Shown here in pieces: positions 44,900-56,898 of a DNA stretch of 64,000 nucleotides (position 1 is its first letter; each line of letters begins with the position of its first letter). The translations under genes and the position numbers were made by a program. This DNA is from Phycisphaeraceae bacterium (lineage in GTDB: Bacteria; Planctomycetota; Phycisphaerae; Phycisphaerales; UBA1924), in assembly GCA_021297895.1 (NCBI GenBank), contig JAJTHN010000002.1, positions 96,319 through 160,318 of the forward strand, read 5' to 3'. The notes beneath the pieces were generated by a model. It saw only the letters and a list, made by a program, of their open reading frames with translations, was not told the DNA's origin and ran no database searches.

Positions 44900-45007
44900 G
44901 GCCATCGGCCCTGGGCCATAGGCCATCGTGAACGGGCCGAGGGCATCTGTGCGCTCACGCTTGTCGATGTCCGATGGCCGAGTGCCGATGGGCGAGTGCC
45001 GATGCCC
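44900..45007. repeat. Inverted heptamer arrays between convergent genes
   Basis: After the GH57 TGA: GGCCATC, GGCCCTG, GGCCATA, GGCCATC (44900-44927). Before the next gene's stop: GATGTCC, GATGGCC, GAGTGCC, GATGGGC, GAGTGCC, GATGCCC (44966-45007). The second set is the reverse complement of the first in style (GATGGCC against GGCCATC). Units are contiguous, without spacer. The arms could form a long imperfect stem. Confidence 0.65.
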
Positions 45008-45014
45008 CCTGGGC

Positions 45015-46574
45015 TCACCTCGGCCCGGCGATCACGCTGGCGTCGACCGCCTGCAGCACGCTCAGGTCCGTCGCCGGTCGCGTGCTCAGATCGATGACCT
45101 CGCCCATGCGTCCCGCGGCGTCGATGACGTGCACCACGGGGCGGTCGATCATCTCCGGATGGCTGCCGATGACACGGGCAAGGCTCTCGTCGCTCAGCCG
45201 CACGATGCTCGAGACCGGGAACAGCCCGCAGCATCGCACGAGCATGCGCGCAACAGCGCGGTCGAGTTCTCCGGCGCTGGCGCGCCGCACGACCTGCTCC
45301 ATCGCGTCGTACGCGAGCATGGGCTCGCGGTGCGGACGCGGCGCCGTCAGCGCGGCGAAGACGTCGGCCACTGCGACCATCCGCGAAATCGGATGCGTGC
45401 GCCGCTCATCGATGCCGCGCGGATAGCCCGAGGCGTCGCTGCGCTCGTGGTGCTCGTACACCGCCCGGCCGACCTGCGAGGGAAGGTCCGCGATCGCCTC
45501 CAGCAGCACGAGCCCGATCGCCGGGTGGCGACGGACGCGGTTGACCTCGGCCTCATCGAGCGGGCGCTCGGCACGCCTCACGCCCTCGGGGATCATCGTC
45601 ATGCCCACATCGCTGAGCAGTCCGGCAAGGCCCGCCTGCAGCACCCACGAACGCGCCCAGCGTGCACGCGAACTCATCGCCACGCAGAGACACGCGGTGG
45701 TGAGCATGTGGTCGGGCAGATACTCGGGCCTGCGCGGCGTGTTGAGCGCCAGCTCGCAAAACCTCCGCGGCCAGCGCGCGTGCAGCGCGATGAGTTCCTG
45801 CACGATGGCGCTGGGCTCCTCGAGCTTCACCGGTAGGCCCGCCGTCAGTCGCGCCAGGGTCTGACGCTGGCCCTGAACCAGTCGCGCGCGGAGATCCAGT
45901 AGCGAGCGCCCGTCGGGCCAGCCCGCGAGCGACTGATCATCGAGCACCGCCGCATCGACGCCGGTCGGCGGCTCCGTGGCGTGGCGCTCCCACTGTCCCG
46001 ATCGCTGGGACGCCATGTCGTCGGCCAGCCGCACCATCGTCGAGCGCACGCGAGCGAGTTGGTCGTGGCGGATCGCCCATGGGCGCGAGCGTTCGGGCGG
46101 CAGCGCGACCCCCGCCGCGGGAACCTGGTTCTCGGGGTCGAGCGGATCGATCACACCTTCGGGCTCGCTGAACGGGCCGCGTGCGGTGTCCGACTCGATC
46201 GGCTCGTACGCGCCCATCGACATCGCGTCGAGGTGGTGCTCCTCGAACGGCTGGCCGGGCTCGGCGGTGAGCACGCCGCCCTCGCTGATGATCGGGCCGT
46301 GCGTCGCGGTCAGGCGCGACGGGCGCACGCGCCGGACCATGCGCGCCCGCGCGATGTCCGACACACTCTGGGCCATGACGAAGACCGGCTCGCCGCTGGC
46401 TCGCAACGCGCCGATCATCGCCTCGGTCAGCCGCACATGCGGCGGGAGCAGCTTGATGCCCTGGCGCGAGAACAGCGCCTGGGGCAGCATCTGCCCGACG
46501 TGCAGTTCACGAACTGGAATGAGCTGCGCCAGAGTGGACCGTCCGGTCTGCGGGTGCTCGTACGCACGGCGCAC
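45015..46574 (-). CDS. HD-GYP-like protein with degenerate catalytic motif
   Basis: 519 aa from a GTG. The C-terminal half has the HD-GYP architecture, but HDxGK reads SDVGM (in GLAGLLSDVGMTMIPEGVRR) and HHERxDGxGYP reads HHERSDASGYP. Later VADVFAALTAPRPHREPML is kept. Loss of the first His-Asp pair suggests no phosphodiesterase activity, though it may bind cyclic-di-GMP or act as a receptor. The N-terminal half is an unknown domain beginning YEHPQTGRSTLAQLIPVREL with LHVGQMLPQALFSRQGIKLL. No signal peptide. Confidence 0.8.
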   Translation of the reverse strand: MRRAYEHPQTGRSTLAQLIPVRELHVGQMLPQALFSRQGIKLLPPHVRLTEAMIGALRASGEPVFVMAQSVSDIARARMVRRVRPSRLTATHGPIISEGGVLTAEPGQPFEEHHLDAMSMGAYEPIESDTARGPFSEPEGVIDPLDPENQVPAAGVALPPERSRPWAIRHDQLARVRSTMVRLADDMASQRSGQWERHATEPPTGVDAAVLDDQSLAGWPDGRSLLDLRARLVQGQRQTLARLTAGLPVKLEEPSAIVQELIALHARWPRRFCELALNTPRRPEYLPDHMLTTACLCVAMSSRARWARSWVLQAGLAGLLSDVGMTMIPEGVRRAERPLDEAEVNRVRRHPAIGLVLLEAIADLPSQVGRAVYEHHERSDASGYPRGIDERRTHPISRMVAVADVFAALTAPRPHREPMLAYDAMEQVVRRASAGELDRAVARMLVRCCGLFPVSSIVRLSDESLARVIGSHPEMIDRPVVHVIDAAGRMGEVIDLSTRPATDLSVLQAVDASVIAGPR

Positions 46575-46674
46575 GTGCGCCGCCCGACCCTTGCGTTATC
46601 GGCAACTCCGGGCACGAACTGAACGCGGCCGCCGCGTGCGGACCCTTTGAAGGGGACGCGATCGGATGGTCCGA

Positions 46675-46707
46675 GAAAAAAGCCGCCCGGGGCGTGCCCG
46701 GGCGGCT
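46675..46707 (-). terminator. Intrinsic terminator of ppdK
   Basis: Perfect 11-bp stem AGCCGCCCGGG/CCCGGGCGGCT around GCGTG (46681-46707). Read on the minus strand it is followed by six T bases (46675-46680). It lies 48 bases after the ppdK stop. Confidence 0.88.
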
Positions 46708-46754
46708 TTGGAGACTCACTGATTGTCGTCGCCGCGTGCTGCGCGACGCACGAA

Positions 46755-49502
<2,748 letters not shown>

Positions 49503-49956
49503 GAGGGGTACCTTTCTTTCGGGCGTGCGAGGCTGATTTTCTTCCGCCGTTGCGGGCGGGTGCCGATCCCGCTCGGGGCCAGTTTCTGGCCCGGGCGTCA
49601 CGAGCCGGGAACAGACACGACGCGGCGACAACCAATCCCGCGCGGCCGGCTCGGCATGTTCGATGGTCCAAAGACCCGCGAGGGCTCGGCCCGCCTCTCC
49701 ATCCGACAACCTGCCGGGCGAACAAGCGGACACCTTCAGACCCAAGATCAATATTAGGAGCCCTCGGCGTGATTTTCGACGCAGAATCCGCGCCGTTGCC
49801 GACGAATCCACCCCGGGTTGTGGTGTGCGCCCGCCGAGTCCCGCTCTCGCAAGAGAGCAGACCGCGGTGCTCTGACAGGCTCAAAATCGAGCCTCTCAGG
49901 CCGATCTTGGGGTTTGCCCGCGGACACGGGTGCGGCCGCGGGTCGATCGCGCAGGA
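49503..49956. other. Intergenic region with possible ppdK promoter
   Basis: 454 bases upstream of ppdK, no gene seen. On the minus strand AAAGG precedes the ATG by about ten bases. A small CTCTC-TTGC-GAGAG stem lies near 49847-49860. Confidence 0.45.
49751..49779 (-). promoter_or_regulatory. Candidate ppdK promoter
   Basis: On the minus strand TCGAAA (49774-49779), 17 bases, then TAATAT (49751-49756). It is an AT-rich island in GC-rich DNA, about 250 bases before the ppdK start, leaving a long leader. Moderate match to sigma-70 consensus. Confidence 0.4.
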
Positions 49957-50856
49957 TCACCCGCGGGCCGAGAGCACGGGCAGGTGCTGAGGGCGGACAG
50001 AAATAGACAGGCGGTCAAATAGTGAGCCTTGCCCCGGGAGTGCCTCGCCATCGAGTTGGCCCGGTGCGGGGCCGCCGACGGCCTCGATGACGATCTGGCG
50101 GCCACGCTGGTAGACCAGGTGGGCATCGCGGGTGTGCCGGCGGAGTCTGGCCATGGCGGCCCAGAGCAGGGTGCGGGCGGCGCTGGCGCAGGGCATGAAT
50201 GCGACATCGAGTTGGCCATCGGTCATGTCGGCGTGGACGGCCGGATCGACGCGCAGCGCGTACTGACGGCTGTTGCCGACGACGATGATGCCGCGCTGAT
50301 CGCTGACGACCTCGCGGCCATCGACGGTGACGCGCAGTCTCGGAAACGTGGGCCTGAGCAGTTCGGCCAGCACCGGGCGGACGTACGCGGAGTGACCTCC
50401 GCCGACGATCCCGCGAGCCCGATCCGCGGCGAGGCGTCCGGTGACGCTGGCGTCCGGCCCGCTGGAGCACATGAGCAGGAACGATCGTCCGTTGCAGACG
50501 CCGACATCGGCCCGGACGATCTGCCGGCGGTTCAGGGCGTTCATGAGCGTTTCGTAGCGTCGGCTCATGCCCCACTCGCGAGCGAAGAGATTCTCGGTGC
50601 CCAGCGGGACGTGGTAGAGCGGCACACCGGTGGCGACGGCGTCATCGGCGCAGTGGGCGACGGTGCCATCACCGCCGACGACCAGCAGCGCATCGACGCC
50701 CGTGAGCGCGCCGCGGACATCGGCGTTGATTCCGGGGCCGACGCGGACGAGTTGGACACCGACGCCATCGCGGACCAATCGGTCGGCCAGCGGGAGCGCG
50801 ACGCGCTGCGACTTGCCATAGCCGCTGACGGGGTTGTAGAGCAGGACGACGCGCAT
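49957..50856 (-). CDS. Diacylglycerol/sphingosine-kinase-like lipid kinase family protein
   Basis: 299 aa. DAGK-catalytic motifs: MRVVLLYNPVSGYGKSQRVA, then LLVVGGDGTVAHCADDAV and VPLYHVPLGTENLFAREWGM. C-terminal beta domain includes YALRVDPAVHADMTDGQLDV and AVGGPAPGQLDGEALPG. These place it in the soluble bacterial DgkB/YegS-type family, phosphorylating a lipid such as diacylglycerol or a sphingoid base. ATG 50856 fits the family N-terminus; a GTG at 50961 would add 35 residues. Substrate unproven. Confidence 0.85.
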   Translation of the reverse strand: MRVVLLYNPVSGYGKSQRVALPLADRLVRDGVGVQLVRVGPGINADVRGALTGVDALLVVGGDGTVAHCADDAVATGVPLYHVPLGTENLFAREWGMSRRYETLMNALNRRQIVRADVGVCNGRSFLLMCSSGPDASVTGRLAADRARGIVGGGHSAYVRPVLAELLRPTFPRLRVTVDGREVVSDQRGIIVVGNSRQYALRVDPAVHADMTDGQLDVAFMPCASAARTLLWAAMARLRRHTRDAHLVYQRGRQIVIEAVGGPAPGQLDGEALPGQGSLFDRLSISVRPQHLPVLSARG

Positions 50857-51027
50857 GAACGGCTCCGCCGCCGCGAAACGGGGTGCATCGCGGGGAAAAG
50901 GATTATCGACCGAAGTGGCCGCATCGGGTCCGAAGCGCGGAATCGCGTTGGCAATCTTCACATTGCGGGCGGGCGCTGCTCGGTATCGGGCGGTGCGGCG
51001 CGTGCTCGCCGGTGGCGATGCGTCGCA

Positions 51028-52026
51028 TCAGGCGGGGCGCTGACCCGCGAGGAACATGAGCGTGCCCTCGGCGTCGGCGCGCCAGCTCAGACTCGCCAGC
51101 AGCGGGTTGATGGTGCCGCGGAGGCCGGCCAGGCGCGTGGAACGGTTCATCTCCTCGCGCAGTTCGCGCTCGAGACTCCAGGCGGTGCGCGCATTGGGCG
51201 CCGGCTGCCCTTTGCGACGTTCAGCGCGAAGGGCGACCTCCCACGTTGTGAAGCTCCCGATGCGTGAGGGCGTGATGCCGGCACTGCGCATGGCGCGGGC
51301 GAGGGTCTCGGGTCCGAACAGGCTCACGTGGGTATGCGGTATCCACTTTGAGAAGCCCGCGCCAAGTTCGCGCACGATTGGGGACTCGAAGTTGTCGGTG
51401 ACCACAACGAGCCAGCCGCCGGGGCGCAGCACGCGGACCTGCTCGCGCAGGAATGCGACGGGGTCGAGGGTGTGCTCGATGACCTCGGCGCTGAGCACGC
51501 AGTCGAAAGATCCCGGCGCGAACCCGGCCCGCTCCAGCGGCTCGTTGATCACGGGAACGCGGAGGGTGTCGCGGGCATGGAGCGCCTCGCCGCGACTGAC
51601 CTCGACGCCCGTTGCATCGATGCCGCGGGCACGGAGCTGCGCGACGAGGTAGCCGTAGCCGCAGCCGACATCGAGCACGCGTGGCGCGGGCGAGTCGCGG
51701 CCGGTCGTGAAGACCTCCGGCAGCAGTCGCGCGAGCAGGCGGACGTTCACGCGGGCGTTGATGAGCTGGCCTGCGCGGTGCCAGTCCGATCCCCAGTCGT
51801 GCGCGTAGTAGCGTGCGGTGGCGTCGGCATCGAAGACGCGCGACGCGAGCATCATGCCGCAGCGCGTGCAGCGCACGACGGGGATGAAGCGGAAGTCGTG
51901 AACGATCCGGCGTTCGCTGGCCGGAGCGCCGCAGAGCGGGCACGGCCCGCGGTCGACGAGGTTGACGACCTGACCGGTATGGTCGAGCAGCGCGGTCGCA
52001 CCAACCGTGTCGGGCGTGGCGGTCAC
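51028..52026 (-). CDS. SAM-dependent methyltransferase with N-terminal zinc ribbon
   Basis: 332 aa from a GTG that overlaps the stop of the ABC permease as GTGA, so the two are translationally coupled. N-terminal ribbon: CPLCG ... CTRCG (residues ~29-55). Class I methyltransferase core: RVLDVGCGYGYLVAQLRARG, VEVSRGEALHARDTL, FDCVLSAEVIEHTLDPVAFL, RVLRPGGWLVVVTDN. The layout (ribbon plus Methyltransf_12-like core) is common in polysaccharide and natural-product loci. The acceptor is unknown. The coupling suggests the product acts with the exporter. Confidence 0.86.
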   Translation of the reverse strand: MTATPDTVGATALLDHTGQVVNLVDRGPCPLCGAPASERRIVHDFRFIPVVRCTRCGMMLASRVFDADATARYYAHDWGSDWHRAGQLINARVNVRLLARLLPEVFTTGRDSPAPRVLDVGCGYGYLVAQLRARGIDATGVEVSRGEALHARDTLRVPVINEPLERAGFAPGSFDCVLSAEVIEHTLDPVAFLREQVRVLRPGGWLVVVTDNFESPIVRELGAGFSKWIPHTHVSLFGPETLARAMRSAGITPSRIGSFTTWEVALRAERRKGQPAPNARTAWSLERELREEMNRSTRLAGLRGTINPLLASLSWRADAEGTLMFLAGQRPA

Positions 52027-53918
52027 TTGATGCCCGCCAGGCGACGGACGGTCTGATCGAAGTTGCGGGTCATCGCGGTGACCAGCCCGTAGATGATCGC
52101 CGCGTGGATCACCAGACTCACCAGCCCGCCGATGATCAGCGCGGTGCGTGCGGCGCCCATGCCGCCGGTGCTGCGGACCACGGTCTCCTGCAACGCGACT
52201 TCGGGTTGAATGGTGGCGACGATGGCCGCGGCGGGGTTGAGCGCGGCCAGGACGGGCCCGAGCAGCGGGACATCCGCCGCGGCGCGCCAGGCGCAGAGCC
52301 CGACCATTCCCGCGACGACGCCGACAACGCCGACGGTCTGCGCGACGGATCCGAGCACGCCGCGGCTGCGGAGGCTGAAGCTCATGCCGATCATCACGCA
52401 AAGGGCGATGAACGGGATCACCGACAACGCGCCGACGACGCCGGCCTCGGGCAGAACCAGCGGCGCCTGCGAGGCGCCGCCCATGGCGGCACTGGTGTAC
52501 GCGATCTGCGTCGTAGATGTTGCTCCGGGCGCGCCGGTCTCCAACGCGCCGGCGATGCCGACATACAGCCCGGCGACAAGCAGCGTGAACAGCGGGACCG
52601 CGAGCATGGGCAGCAGGTAGGCCATCATGCCCTGGAGTTTGCCCGAGAGGTACTTGGCCGGCGTGATGGGCGTGGTCAGGAGCAGATCGAGCGTGCCGTC
52701 CTCGCGTTCGCGGCTGACGGCGGTCGCGGACATGTTCACCGCTACGAGCGTGATGACCAGCAGCTCGCCCATGACCGTCGCCAGCAGCACGGTTCGGAAG
52801 GTGGTCTGCGTCAGCGTGCCCATGTGCAGGAGCAGCACGATGACGACGCCCGAGAGCAGGCCCGCGGCGATGAAGGCGTACCGGGCCAGGATGCGCCCGA
52901 GGGTCGCGTTGCGGCTGGCGGCCTCGCGCCAACTGATCGGGTTGGCCCAGACGGCGCGGGCGGGTCGGGTCTCGCTGCCAGCAGCGCCCAGGCCCAGCAT
53001 GCGTCGATACCACGGCGCGGGGCCGCTGGCGGTCCCGGTGCGCCCGCCCAGCCCGCCAACACCCGCGATGCCGCCGATTCGCACCGTGACAATCGACGCG
53101 GCGATGAGCAGCACGCTCAGGCCCGGAGCGATGATCAGGCTCGTGAGCACCGGACGCTCGAGGAACCAGGCCTCCAGGCCCGCGCCCGTGCCGGGGGGCA
53201 TGACCGGGTACGTGCTGGGCTGGAGCAGCGCCGAGAGGGTGAGGAACGGGTTGATCGCCGTCATGTACGTCACGCCCGGGTTGCCCGTGGCGGCGCGGAT
53301 GACGGCGTCGGCGCCCGCGGTGACGGCCAAGTACGAGATCACGCTGACATAAAACGCAAAGACGGCCCGCTTGCCCACCACGCGCGAGACCGACAGCGCC
53401 ACCGCAGCGGAGCCGACGACCAGCGCCGCGCACGCGGCGATGAGGTAACTCAGGAAGATGCGATCACCCGGCACCCCGCCGAAGTACTGCGTGATAGCGA
53501 ACAGCGGCAGCGAACTGACCAGCAGCGCCAGGATGAAGAAGAGCCGGCCGAAGAGGTTGCCGAGCACGATCTGCGTCGCGCCCAGCGGGGTGGTCAGGAG
53601 GATGTCCCAGGTGCGCGGGTCGGCCTCCTGCGCGATCGCGCCGGCCATGAACACCGGCGCGAGGATGCAGATCAGGGCCACCTGCAGGAACGCGATGTAC
53701 TTGAACGCCGTCGCGCCCTGGGCCGCAAGGTCGCGGAAGTTCATCTGGTCGCCCGACATGAGCACCAGCAACGCCCAGAGCAGCACCGCGATGAGCACCC
53801 CCAGATACGCCATGCGCAGATAAAGGTGCTTGGTCCGGCGCGAGCCGTTCTGAACCAGGCGAACGGCGATGGGGTTGGCCGGGCCGAGCCGCAAGAGCCA
53901 CGAAAGTGCAACGGGCAT
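52023..53918 (-). CDS. Double ABC-2-type transporter permease
   Basis: 631 aa with about 12 hydrophobic segments. It consists of two ABC-2 permease halves in one chain, each with the signature loop: AIAQEADPRTWDILLTTPLG (first) and AVSREREDGTLDLLLTTPIT (second), each followed by a GNLFG/SGKLQG helix. ATPase motifs are absent, so a separate ATP-binding protein is needed. It is likely an exporter of drugs, polysaccharide or a membrane component. ATG 53918 opens with MPVALSWLLRLGPANPIAVR. No ATPase gene lies in the window next to it. Confidence 0.85.
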   Translation of the reverse strand: MPVALSWLLRLGPANPIAVRLVQNGSRRTKHLYLRMAYLGVLIAVLLWALLVLMSGDQMNFRDLAAQGATAFKYIAFLQVALICILAPVFMAGAIAQEADPRTWDILLTTPLGATQIVLGNLFGRLFFILALLVSSLPLFAITQYFGGVPGDRIFLSYLIAACAALVVGSAAVALSVSRVVGKRAVFAFYVSVISYLAVTAGADAVIRAATGNPGVTYMTAINPFLTLSALLQPSTYPVMPPGTGAGLEAWFLERPVLTSLIIAPGLSVLLIAASIVTVRIGGIAGVGGLGGRTGTASGPAPWYRRMLGLGAAGSETRPARAVWANPISWREAASRNATLGRILARYAFIAAGLLSGVVIVLLLHMGTLTQTTFRTVLLATVMGELLVITLVAVNMSATAVSREREDGTLDLLLTTPITPAKYLSGKLQGMMAYLLPMLAVPLFTLLVAGLYVGIAGALETGAPGATSTTQIAYTSAAMGGASQAPLVLPEAGVVGALSVIPFIALCVMIGMSFSLRSRGVLGSVAQTVGVVGVVAGMVGLCAWRAAADVPLLGPVLAALNPAAAIVATIQPEVALQETVVRSTGGMGAARTALIIGGLVSLVIHAAIIYGLVTAMTRNFDQTVRRLAGIK

Positions 53919-54105
53919 AGACAAGATGATAACCGGGGCGATCGGAGGGGGGCCGCGTCGGCGACCGCCGGAGGTGCGGACATGGGTGGTGGCGGTGGTG
54001 GTGGCGTCTGGAGCGATGGCAAAAAGTGCCCGCCGGGGCGGGATTTGGCCGATCACATTCGTGTGCGCGCCCGGAGTGCGCGCCGTTCGCGACCGCGAGA
54101 GCACC

Positions 54106-55230
54106 ATGAGCCAAAGCACCACACTCGGCCAGATCTCCCCGCTCGAACCCGTGAGTCAGTTCACGCAGGCCGTTTCGGGCATGCCGTGGGTCATGCATGT
54201 CATCATCGGCTCGGCCCTCTTGGCCGGGGCGACGCTCTGGCTGGTCGGCCGCAGCGTCATCCGTCCCGCGACCGCGACGATCGGTGCGGCGTTCGGTGCC
54301 GCGGCGGGGTTTGTCATGCTCCCGGTCATGGTGCCGCAGGCCGACGTTTCGCCCTATCTGGCCATGGTCGCCGGGCTGTTCCTCGGGCTGGTTGGTGGCC
54401 TGCTGCTGTGCAGGGTCGCCACGGCCATTACGTTCGGCTCCGTGCTCGGCGCGGGTTTCGGGCTTATCGCCGCGGCGGGGATCAGTGTCGCGGGGATCGT
54501 CCGCGGCACCGGCGCGCCCGCGGCGGCGGCGCTGGCCCAGACGGGCATCGGCGGCGATGAGCAACCCCTGCTCCCGCCGGCAGAGATCCCGATGGATGAA
54601 GAGCCGGCGCCGCCGGAGTATGTCGACCCGGGTCCGGACCCCAACGACGTCGAACGCCCCGCGACGCGGCCCGCGCCGGTCCGCAAGCCCGCGACCGCGC
54701 CGAACCAGAACTCGGGCAAGAAGGCATCGAGCTCGCCGCCCGCGGGCGGCACGGCGAACGCGGACGCGAGCACGCGGGCGACACGCGCCGTGGCCGAGCG
54801 GATGTTCAGGGCCGAGCCGGGCACGCCCGCGTATCAGGCGCAGCAGTTGTACGCCTCCGCCCGCTCGTCGCTGAGCGAGTCGTGGAACGCGACGCCGGTC
54901 GGGCACCGGCTGTGGATCAGCGCCGCGGGTGTGATGGGGCTGCTGCTGGGCACGCTGGCGGGCATCGCGATGCCGCTGTGGGCCGCGGCGGCGGTGACAT
55001 CGCTGGTGGGCTCGGCGGTGATGCTGCCGTCGGGCGTATGGCTGGCGCACGCGTTCGATGTGCCGGGGCGCGGGATGCTGGACCTCTCGCCGCTGAGCTG
55101 GGCGCTGGTGTGGCTGATCATCGCGATGATCGGCTTCGTGGTACAGAGCCAAGGCCTGCTGCCGGACACGACGCCCGCCGGCGCGGGCCGGAAGAAGGGC
55201 AAGAAGAAGCCCAAGCGCGATGAGGACTGA
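54106..55230 (+). CDS. Multi-span membrane protein of unknown function
   Basis: 374 aa. Hydrophobic segments near 26-46, 52-75, 83-102 and 107-130, then a Pro/Glu-rich and Lys/Ser/Ala linker (about 148-245), and three more segments (about 265-287, 290-312 and 335-355), ending in a basic RKKGKKKPKRDED tail. No family recognised. ATG 54106 is taken because upstream sequence is Arg/Gly-rich. It is divergent from the ABC permease and converges on rpoN (28 bases). Confidence 0.72.
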   Translation: MSQSTTLGQISPLEPVSQFTQAVSGMPWVMHVIIGSALLAGATLWLVGRSVIRPATATIGAAFGAAAGFVMLPVMVPQADVSPYLAMVAGLFLGLVGGLLLCRVATAITFGSVLGAGFGLIAAAGISVAGIVRGTGAPAAAALAQTGIGGDEQPLLPPAEIPMDEEPAPPEYVDPGPDPNDVERPATRPAPVRKPATAPNQNSGKKASSSPPAGGTANADASTRATRAVAERMFRAEPGTPAYQAQQLYASARSSLSESWNATPVGHRLWISAAGVMGLLLGTLAGIAMPLWAAAAVTSLVGSAVMLPSGVWLAHAFDVPGRGMLDLSPLSWALVWLIIAMIGFVVQSQGLLPDTTPAGAGRKKGKKKPKRDED

Positions 55231-55258
55231 GGCGATGTCGGCGCGATGAGCGCCTTGC

Positions 55259-56860
55259 TCAGCCGTGGACTTTGCGCAGGCGGCCCGTGGGGATGTTCAA
55301 CTGGCCGCGGTACTTGGCGACGGTTCGCCGGGCGATCTCGAGCCCGCGCTTCTTGAGCTCCTCGCTCAGATCGTCGTCGCTGAGCGGGTTCTTCTTGTCT
55401 TCCTTGTCGATGATGTCCTGCAGCGCTGCGCGGACCGCATCCCAGCTCACCTCGCTGCCGGCGTTCTCGCCGGAGGTGCTCACGGTGCCGCCGCTGAAGA
55501 ACTTGCGCAGCGCGACGATGCCGCGCGGTGTCTGGACGTACTTGTCGGCAACAGCGCGTGAGACGGTGGCGACGTGGATGCCGAGCTGCTCGGCGACCTT
55601 GGTCATGGGCAGGGGGCGCAGAGCCTCGGGCCCTTCATCGAAGAACTCTCGCTGCGCCGCGACGACCGCCTCCAGCACGCGGAGCACGGTGCGCTTGCGC
55701 TGCTCGATCGCGTCGAGCAGGAAACTCGCGTTGGACAGGTTCGTGCGGATGAAGTCGCGCGTCGGCTTGGGGGCGGCGCGGTCCTTGGCGAGTTTGGCGT
55801 ACTCCTGATTGATGCGCAGATTGGGCAAGCGCCGATCGTTCAGGTACGCGTAGTAGCGATCGTTCTCGGCGTCGTATTCGACGAACGCGTCGGGAACGAT
55901 GGGCGGCTCGCTGGCTCGCTCGAGCTGGCGCCCGGGCGCGAGGCTGAGCGTCTTGAGACGAGCGACGGCCAGGCGGAGCGCATCGACACTCACGCCGAGT
56001 TTGCTCGCGATCTTCGGCTGGCGGTTCTGACGAAGGTCTTCAAGGTGATCCTGCACCAGGGCCCGCGCGAGCGTCCACGCGGCGCGGTCCTCATCGCTCT
56101 GGTCCTGATCAAGCCGGGCGTCGACCTGCAGCAGCAGACACTCCTTGACATCGCGCGCGCCGATGCCCGCGGGCTCGAGCAGCAGTTGAACGGCCTTGAG
56201 GGCGTGCTCGAGGTCCTGCACGCTCGGGCGCGGGCCGCTGCCCTGCGGCGCAGCGCGCTCGGCGATCTGCTCCAGCGGCGTGCGGAGGTAGCCGTCGTCC
56301 TCGATGTGGGCGATGATGATCTCGCCAAGTGCGCGCAGTTCGGGCTTGACCTCTGTGAGCCCCCACTGCTCCTGAAGCTGCTCGCCGATGGTGCCGACGC
56401 GGGCCTGGGTGTTGGCCATCGCGTCCATCTTCGAGTCGCGGTCGCCCTCATCACCACGGGCGCGGGGCTCGTACTCGTCCTCGCGGGTGCTGACGCGTTC
56501 CTCGAAGGCGTTCTCGGCCGCGTCGGGGTTGCTGGCCTCGAAACTCTCCAGGCGTGAGAAGTCGTCGCTGCCGTGCTCGGCGTCGACGTGGAGCGGCGCA
56601 TCCTCGGCGGCATCGGCGGCGCTGGCGTCGGCGCGGTCGCGGAGCTGGTCGCCCGTGTCGCCGGCATCGCCCGTGTCGCTCGCGCCCGGCGCATCGCCGC
56701 CGTCGGCGACCTCGAGCGTCGCGTTGTTCTCCAGTTCCTGCTCGATGCGCTCCTCGAGCTCGGCCATGGACATCTGCAGAATCTCCATCGACTGGATCAT
56801 CTGCGGCGCCAGCTTCATCTGCTGGCTCATGCGCATCTGTTGTGAGGTGTCAAAGCGCAT
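55259..56860 (-). CDS. rpoN: RNA polymerase sigma-54 factor
   Basis: 533 aa. Region I is Gln-rich: MRFDTSQQMRMSQQMKLAPQ and MIQSMEILQMSMAELEERIE. The acidic region II is long (about 55-140, rich in Asp/Ala/Glu). The core-binding region (LLLEPAGIGARDVKECLLLQ), the HTH (MTKVAEQLGIHVATVSRAV) and the RpoN box ARRTVAKYRG (about 510-519) are all present. It directs RNA polymerase to -24/-12 promoters and requires an activator such as the protein at 35421. Start MRFDTSQQM is the family start. Confidence 0.95.
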   Translation of the reverse strand: MRFDTSQQMRMSQQMKLAPQMIQSMEILQMSMAELEERIEQELENNATLEVADGGDAPGASDTGDAGDTGDQLRDRADASAADAAEDAPLHVDAEHGSDDFSRLESFEASNPDAAENAFEERVSTREDEYEPRARGDEGDRDSKMDAMANTQARVGTIGEQLQEQWGLTEVKPELRALGEIIIAHIEDDGYLRTPLEQIAERAAPQGSGPRPSVQDLEHALKAVQLLLEPAGIGARDVKECLLLQVDARLDQDQSDEDRAAWTLARALVQDHLEDLRQNRQPKIASKLGVSVDALRLAVARLKTLSLAPGRQLERASEPPIVPDAFVEYDAENDRYYAYLNDRRLPNLRINQEYAKLAKDRAAPKPTRDFIRTNLSNASFLLDAIEQRKRTVLRVLEAVVAAQREFFDEGPEALRPLPMTKVAEQLGIHVATVSRAVADKYVQTPRGIVALRKFFSGGTVSTSGENAGSEVSWDAVRAALQDIIDKEDKKNPLSDDDLSEELKKRGLEIARRTVAKYRGQLNIPTGRLRKVHG

Positions 56861-56898
56861 GGTGTCCGTCCATCATCAGGCCGCCCGTGTGGGCACGA

